NCBI GenBank assembly: GCA_003427395.1
Contig: BFEA01000315.1
Span: 145,105-178,426 of the forward strand
Length of the DNA: 33,322 nucleotides
Source: Chara braunii
Taxonomy: Eukaryota; Streptophyta; Charophyceae; Charales; Characeae
Direction: 5' to 3'
Shown: positions 28,850-33,322 of the stretch, piece after piece
How the letters are laid out: the number at the start of each line of letters is the position of its first letter
Position numbering within the stretch: the stretch's first letter is position 1
Notes under the pieces: generated by a model
The model's input: the letters and a program-made list of their open reading frames with translations, nothing else
Told to the model about the DNA's origin: nothing
The model's database searches: none
Position numbers and translations under genes: made by a program

Positions 28850-29042
28850 GTAGTCCGTCGGGATCCGAACTTCAAGAGGGTAAGAGACCGAGAGGCAGAC
28901 ACCGCTGGTTTTGATAGCAACAGTCATTGAGTCCAGGCGTGATTGGTAGCAGGACCGTTTCCGACTCCGCTCAGCACTTGAAGCTCGGAGGCCGGTAGGA
29001 CGCACAGGCCAAACCGCGAAGTTCGCGAGGATCCGAACTTCA
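28850..29042 (-). repeat. Two palindromic motif sites upstream of the long gene
   Basis: AGTCCG, core TCGGGATC, CGAACTT at 28852-28872, and GAAGTTCG, core CGAGGATC, CGAACTTC at 29018-29041. Both are in the opposite orientation to those inside the gene and both are followed by AAGAGGG. The second has perfect eight-base arms. They lie about 170-360 bases before the likely start of the minus-strand gene, where regulatory sites would be. Confidence 0.6.
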
Positions 29043-29149
29043 AGAGGGCGCGACACGGAAAGAGACGGCGTGCACTAGCAACTGCTGCCTCCCGCGCCTT
29101 TCTCCACTACCAAAACTCTGCTATGTTCGGCAGCACACAAGCCTCTCAC

Positions 29150-30259
29150 TCATCTCCCTTCTTTTCGCTTAAGCAGGATGTCCAACCACACGTCCAGATC
29201 TTGTGACAATCGCGGTTCCCCGGGGACGAGGTCGCAAACCGTAGCCATACAAAGCATTCATTGTCGATCCGTAAACGCGGACCAGCGGATCGTCGACCGT
29301 TGCAGTTTCCGAAAAGCGGACATGTATTTCATCCTAACAAACACTCCCGGTCGTGCTAAGGAGTTACCTTTACAGTCCCGTATGGCGGACGCTTTCTCCT
29401 CGACCTCCCTAAGCAACGAAAAGTTTTGGACCGGCCCTGCTATAACCAAATCTCGCCACCCATCTACAAGTTCAAGCCCGGGCGTCGGCACGAATTTGGA
29501 CCCCTCAATTACCACCTCGTTGCGTGATACAAGCACAACTGCATCGACGAGTTTCATGCTCTTGTTCGACGGAGCGACACATAGGACTCTAGCGAAATCA
29601 GACCCGGACACAGTCAATCGCACACAACAGTATGACACAACTTGTGGAGAATTCCCGGGGCACCGGAGTGGGTACTGGCCCAGGAACGAGCAGTGACGAG
29701 CGCAGTCCAGCAACTCTTGTTTCCGCGAGCCTCCCCAAGTTCGCGACGACGACCTGACATAGTGGCATTCGAGGCGGCTGAAATGGCGGCTAATGGAGCC
29801 CAGTGCTCTGCGCATGTGGTTCAGGAACTTGTGTCCGAGGACAGCGTCAGACAGCGGGATGAGGTTTCCGAACTCCAACATATTGGCGAATTTGTACTGG
29901 CTTGCCCAAGGGCAGCGACTCTCCATCGTGGCCCAATTCCCATCGCACCAATCATCAATATGCCCGTCCCTGCATGGGACGATGGTCATCCAGGGGTCCT
30001 CGTCGAAGTCCTCTGCGGTTGCTCCGTGGATCGTAGTCACACCGTTGAAATGCCGCACTGATCTCGCGCAAGGAGGAAACGGTTCTGCCAAGCGAATGTG
30101 CATTTCGGGACTCATGGTTTGTGGTGTCGAGAAGATCGACTCAAAGATTCGTGGTGTCGAGACGGTCCCATCCATTACGCGCCCTACACACCACGCGCAC
30201 ATACCAAACGACACACACGGGGACGCTGACACTCGTAAACATAGTTGGCGAGCAATCAA
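29150..30259 (-). pseudogene. Unrecognised minus-strand frame with one in-frame TGA
   Basis: The frame is open from 30259 to a TGA at 29260-29258 (333 codons) and continues in the same phase for about 35 more coding-like codons (ending LDVWLDILLKRKEGR) to a TGA at 29152-29150. A likely start is MSPEMHIRL, near 30114. The sequence has several Cys and Trp, a DDWCDGNW motif, and a C-terminal part rich in strands (SYCCVRLTVSGS, LVDAVVLVSRNEVVIEG). It looks like a compact globular protein. It lies on the same strand as, and upstream of, the ParB-like gene and inside the motif-bracketed block. I recognise no family. Confidence 0.45.
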
Positions 30260-30267
30260 ACGATATA

Positions 30268-31555
30268 GGTCCCTCGCTGTGGTTTTGCACTGGGGTTGGA
30301 ACGCGAGTTGGGTTTTACGAAAGGCAAAAACCTGAAGTTCGCTGGGATTCGAACTTGGCGGAATGCCGTGAGAGAGACACAGCTGTCTATCAAACTCTCC
30401 TTTCTATTCTTTTTTGAAGTTCGGATCCCGGCGGACTTCACATTTTCACAAGTCCACTGCTATGGTTGTGCACTGGGGTTGCAACTCGAGTTGGGTTTTA
30501 CAAAAGGCAAGAACCTGAAGTTCGCTGGGATCCGTACTTGGCGAAATGTCGTGGGAAAGAAACAGCTGTCTGTCAAACCCGCCTTTCCATTCTTTCTTGA
30601 AGTTCGGATCCCGGCGTACTTCACATTTTGACAGGTCCACTGCTGTTGTTGTGCACTGGGGTTGCAACTCGAGTTGGGTTTTACGTAAGGCAAAAACCTG
30701 AAGTTCGCCGGGATCCGTACTTCGCGAAATGCCGTGGGAAAGAAACAGCTGTCTGTCAAACTCGCCTTTCCATTCTTTCTTGAAGTTCGGATTCCAGCGG
30801 ACTTCACATTTTCACAGGTCCACTGCTGTGGTTGTGCACTGGGGTGGCAACTCGAGTTGGGTTTTACGAAAGGCAAGAACCTGAAGTTCGTCGGGAGCCG
30901 TACTTGGCGAAATGCGGTGGGAGAGAAACAGCTGTCTATCAAACTTGCCTTCCCCTCTTTCTTGAAGTTCGGATTCCAGCGGACTTCACATTTTCACAGG
31001 TCCACTGCTGTGGTTGTGCACTGGGGTNGCAACTCGAGTTGGGTTTTACGAAAGGCAAGAACCTGAAGTTCGTCGGGAGCCGTACTTGGCGAAATGCGGT
31101 GGGAGAGAAACAGTTGTCTATCAAACTCGCCTTCCCCTCTTTCTTGAAGTTCGGATTCCAGCGGACTTCACATTTTCACAGGTCCACTGCTGTGGTTGTG
31201 CACTGGGGNGGCAACTCGAGTTGGGTTTTACGAAAGGCAAGAACCTGAAGTTCGNCGGGANCCGTACTTGGCGAAATGCNGTGGGAGAGAAACAGTTGTC
31301 TATCAAACTCGCCTTCCCCTCTTTCTTGAAGTTCGGATTCCAGCGGACTTCACATTTTCACAGGTCCACCGNTGTGGTTGCCCGCTGGGGTTGCACCGCG
31401 TGTTGGGTCTTGCGGAAGGCGTGAACCGGAGGTCCACCGGGATCCGAGCTTGGCGAGATTACGTGGGAGAGACACATATGTCTATCAAACTCGCCTTCCC
31501 GTGCTTTCTTGAAGTTAGGATCCCGGCGGACTTCACATTTTCACAGGTCCCCCGC
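30268..31555 (+). repeat. Satellite array, seven units of 182-183 bp
   Basis: The anchor GAGTTGGG recurs at 30305, 30488, 30671, 30854, 31036 and 31218, with a changed version at 31400: steps of 183, 183, 183, 182, 182 and 182. Each unit holds two palindromic motifs in opposite orientation, for example GAAGTTCG with core CTGGGATT at 30334-30357 and GAAGTTCG with core GATCCCGG at 30416-30439. Units 4-6 are the most alike, so they were copied most recently; units 1 and 7 are most diverged. The period is not a multiple of three, so frames across it are not genes. Several N bases lie in units 5-7. Confidence 0.9.
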
Positions 31556-31577
31556 TGTCGTGTGGAGGCTGCAAAAC

Positions 31578-31758
31578 GTTCGACGTTGGATGACCGACAA
31601 GGTTCGATGACCGACGAGGTTTGCCGTCCAGTGGCATTCGATGTCCGCCAACATTTCGATGCCCGCCGAGGTTTGATGGGTTGCCAGGTTCGATGCCAAA
31701 CAAGGTTCGATGGCCGACAAGGTTCGATGGCCAGCAATGTTCGATGTGCGACAACGTC
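31578..31758 (+). repeat. 17-bp minisatellite, about ten units
   Basis: Degenerate units of GGTTCGATGGCCGACAA run head to tail directly after the 182-bp satellite. Units near the right end are the most regular. Confidence 0.7.
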
Positions 31759-32553
31759 GTCACGAACTGTCTTTTGTCCATTCCCGAACAGGGATCGACC
31801 TTTTTCACGGGTTTCTACCATGTGCTGGACCAATTGCCCTACGTGCTGCGTACGACCAATGGACGAGGAGGCAGGTCGAATGCAGTACAATCGGGGCGAG
31901 AAAAGTGAACCGCTCGGCTGGCATGTCGGTGCCCTGGTCGGCGACCGGCCGATCAATCAGGTAATTGGCCAACCACAAACCGAAAAGTCGATCAATCAAC
32001 TAATCAGTTACTTGTGCCAACGCTCTCCTATCAACCAGTTTGCTGGATCGGTCGTACGCCTGCCGGTTGGGCGATCACGCAGAGGGTGATGCCAGGTTGC
32101 AACGCAAACATACGTTCGGCTGTATGGTTGGTGGACTGCTGGATCAACCGGTCGTCCGACCGCAGTCCGAACAGTCGTTCAGTGATGTTGGTAGTGGTGG
32201 ATCTATTGACCAGTCTACTGTTCGCTCGGGGTACATCAACGAGTGTGATGGATCGGTCGCCCGCCGCCAGGTTGGTCGTTCGCGCACGGTGCCACGTGTG
32301 TTTTGTTATTACATTTGATACTGGCGAAAAACACACACGCGGTGACAACGTTGAGACAGCACACNCGATCAATCGACCGATCGCGAGCTCTNTNTTCGTG
32401 TTCGGCGATTGGTCGACNGGGTGCGTCTNCTGTCCCGACAATGTCACCTCCTGCTTTGATTGATCATCCATTCAGCAGATCAGCGGCGGTATCGTGATCA
32501 ATCGTGATGGTCCTGTTCATCACTCACGTGCGGTATGGCCGATGTCACCACTC
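31759..32553. other. GATC-rich region without a supported gene
   Basis: Short frames only. The words GATCAATC, GATCGGTC and GATCAACC recur many times. A segment with ACACGCGGTGACAA occurs at about 32336 and again near 32706, which suggests further diverged repetition. N bases at 32365-32429. Confidence 0.4.
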
Positions 32554-32680
32554 ACGTGTGGATGATTGATCTGATGAGTGGAGAAAGATTCGATCTGCCG
32601 CGCGGTTCTTATGTTTCGTGACCGGTCGCCTCACGCTCGATCGAAGCTTTCATCATGCATCAGTTACTCAGCTCATGAGA
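32554..32680 (+). repeat. Diverged third arm of the inverted repeat
   Basis: The order ACGTGTGGAT, ATGAGTGGAGAAA, TTATGTTTCGTGACCGG, TCGATCGAAGC and CATCAGTTA follows the right arm of the large palindrome (33104-33240) with many substitutions and a short deletion. It has no matching left arm nearby. Confidence 0.5.
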
Positions 32681-32884
32681 ATTGCCCAATGGACGGCCGA
32701 TCGAAACACGCGGTGACAATGTCGAGAGTGATCTGATTGTGCTCCCTCGATCTGGACTGCATACAATCAAGGAATATTATCTATCTTGTGCTCTGGACTG
32801 TCTATAATCAATAATGAATACTATCAAATCAATGAATGCTGTCTATCTACCCATCTATTGTATCTCTGTCGCCACGTGTTTCGA

Positions 32885-33322
32885 TTAATCATCCTTTGGG
32901 AAGATCGACGGCTACTGCGTTGGGACAGCAAACAGGAACAATGGAATGTGGTTAGTGGTCAGGATGTGATGAACTGACGAATGCCGATAGCTCCGATNGA
33001 ACGGNCNGTGGNNGNTNACGAAACATAATCACCCCGCGCTCGANCGGATGTTTCTCCATTCATTAGTTTCATACACAACAAGATCACATGAGATCCACAC
33101 ACAAACGTGTGGATCTCGTGTGCTCTTGTTGTGTATGAAAATGATGAATGGAGAAACATCCGATCGAGCGCGGGGTGTTTATGTTTCGTGACTGGCCACA
33201 GCGCGTTCGATCGGAGCTATCGGCATTCATCAGTTCATCACATCCTGACCACTGACCACACTCCATTGTTCCTGTTTGATGTTTGAATGTCGTAGCCCTC
33301 GACCTGCCCAAAGTATGATTGA
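32885..33322. repeat. Large inverted repeat (palindrome) reaching the window end
   Basis: Left arm 32885-33100 and right arm 33107-33322 are reverse complements with few mismatches near the centre and more towards the outer ends. The centre is ACAAAC between CCACAC and GTGTGG, so the loop is only six bases. The outer part matches as CAAACAGGAACAATGG on one side and its complement on the other. Clustered N bases at 32998-33016 lie in the left arm opposite clean right-arm sequence, as expected if the hairpin was hard to sequence. The element may extend beyond the window. This is the structure of a foldback or MITE-like element. Confidence 0.85.

Noticed and set aside
31578-31758. GGTTCGA words resembling a tRNA T-arm
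   Set aside because: They recur every 17 bases as a minisatellite; no acceptor stem or anticodon arm can be built.
30296-32089. Series of plus and minus frames with VRIPADF and SAGIRTS repeats
   Set aside because: They are translations of the 182-bp satellite; the period is not a multiple of three and all frames are similarly open.

Overview
The window looks like nuclear DNA of a eukaryote with a repeat-rich genome. It holds a degraded Ty3/gypsy-type LTR retrotransposon, satellite arrays, a SUMO-protease-like gene fragment and long intron-poor reading frames that are probably mobile-element genes. There are scattered single N bases, no bacterial gene organisation, and no tRNA or rRNA gene that I can recognise. 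My best guess is a streptophyte green alga such as Chara, from the general flavour of the repeats and element proteins. That guess is weakly supported and should not be relied on.

1-13768: one Ty3/gypsy-like retrotransposon on the + strand. The 5' LTR (1-1327, start cut off by the window edge) and 3' LTR (about 12413-13768) are about 95% alike by eye. Each LTR carries an open reading frame of about 180-200 codons. Between the 5' LTR and gag lie accessory frames (1222-2668) with a tandemly duplicated domain that I do not recognise. Then follow gag (2836-3552), zinc knuckle plus aspartic protease (3553-4875), reverse transcriptase, RNase H (to 6510) and integrase (6498-8153). The frame is broken by many stop codons, mostly TGA, and by several frameshifts, some in A-runs. 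The copy is dead. About 4.2 kb of sequence without a supported gene (8154-12412) separates pol from the 3' LTR. Its first part holds a family of look-alike RNA hairpins with a conserved seven-base loop.

13769-19800: mostly without genes. One intact 220-codon frame (17936-18598) is a diverged relative of the accessory protein of the first element. This suggests remains of a second, related element. A 12-bp repeat array and a CAAT/CAGT-rich leader lie upstream of it.

19800-31560: a block of minus-strand coding sequence bracketed by two arrays (19803-20370 and 30268-31555) that share a palindromic motif: a seven-base arm (AAGTTCG), an eight-base core (GATCCCGG) and the inverted arm. From right to left on the minus strand come an unrecognised frame (30259-29150), a broken gene of nearly 1,950 codons (28730-22874), and a Ulp1-type SUMO protease fragment (21675-21004). 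The long gene joins a ParB-like domain to a region resembling an N4/N6 DNA methyltransferase with altered catalytic motifs. The palindromic motif also lies inside this gene as in-frame 22-residue repeats. This bracketed block is the best candidate for an undescribed system.

31560-33322: a 17-bp minisatellite, GATC-rich DNA, and a large near-perfect inverted repeat (32885 to the window end) with a diverged extra arm at about 32554-32680.
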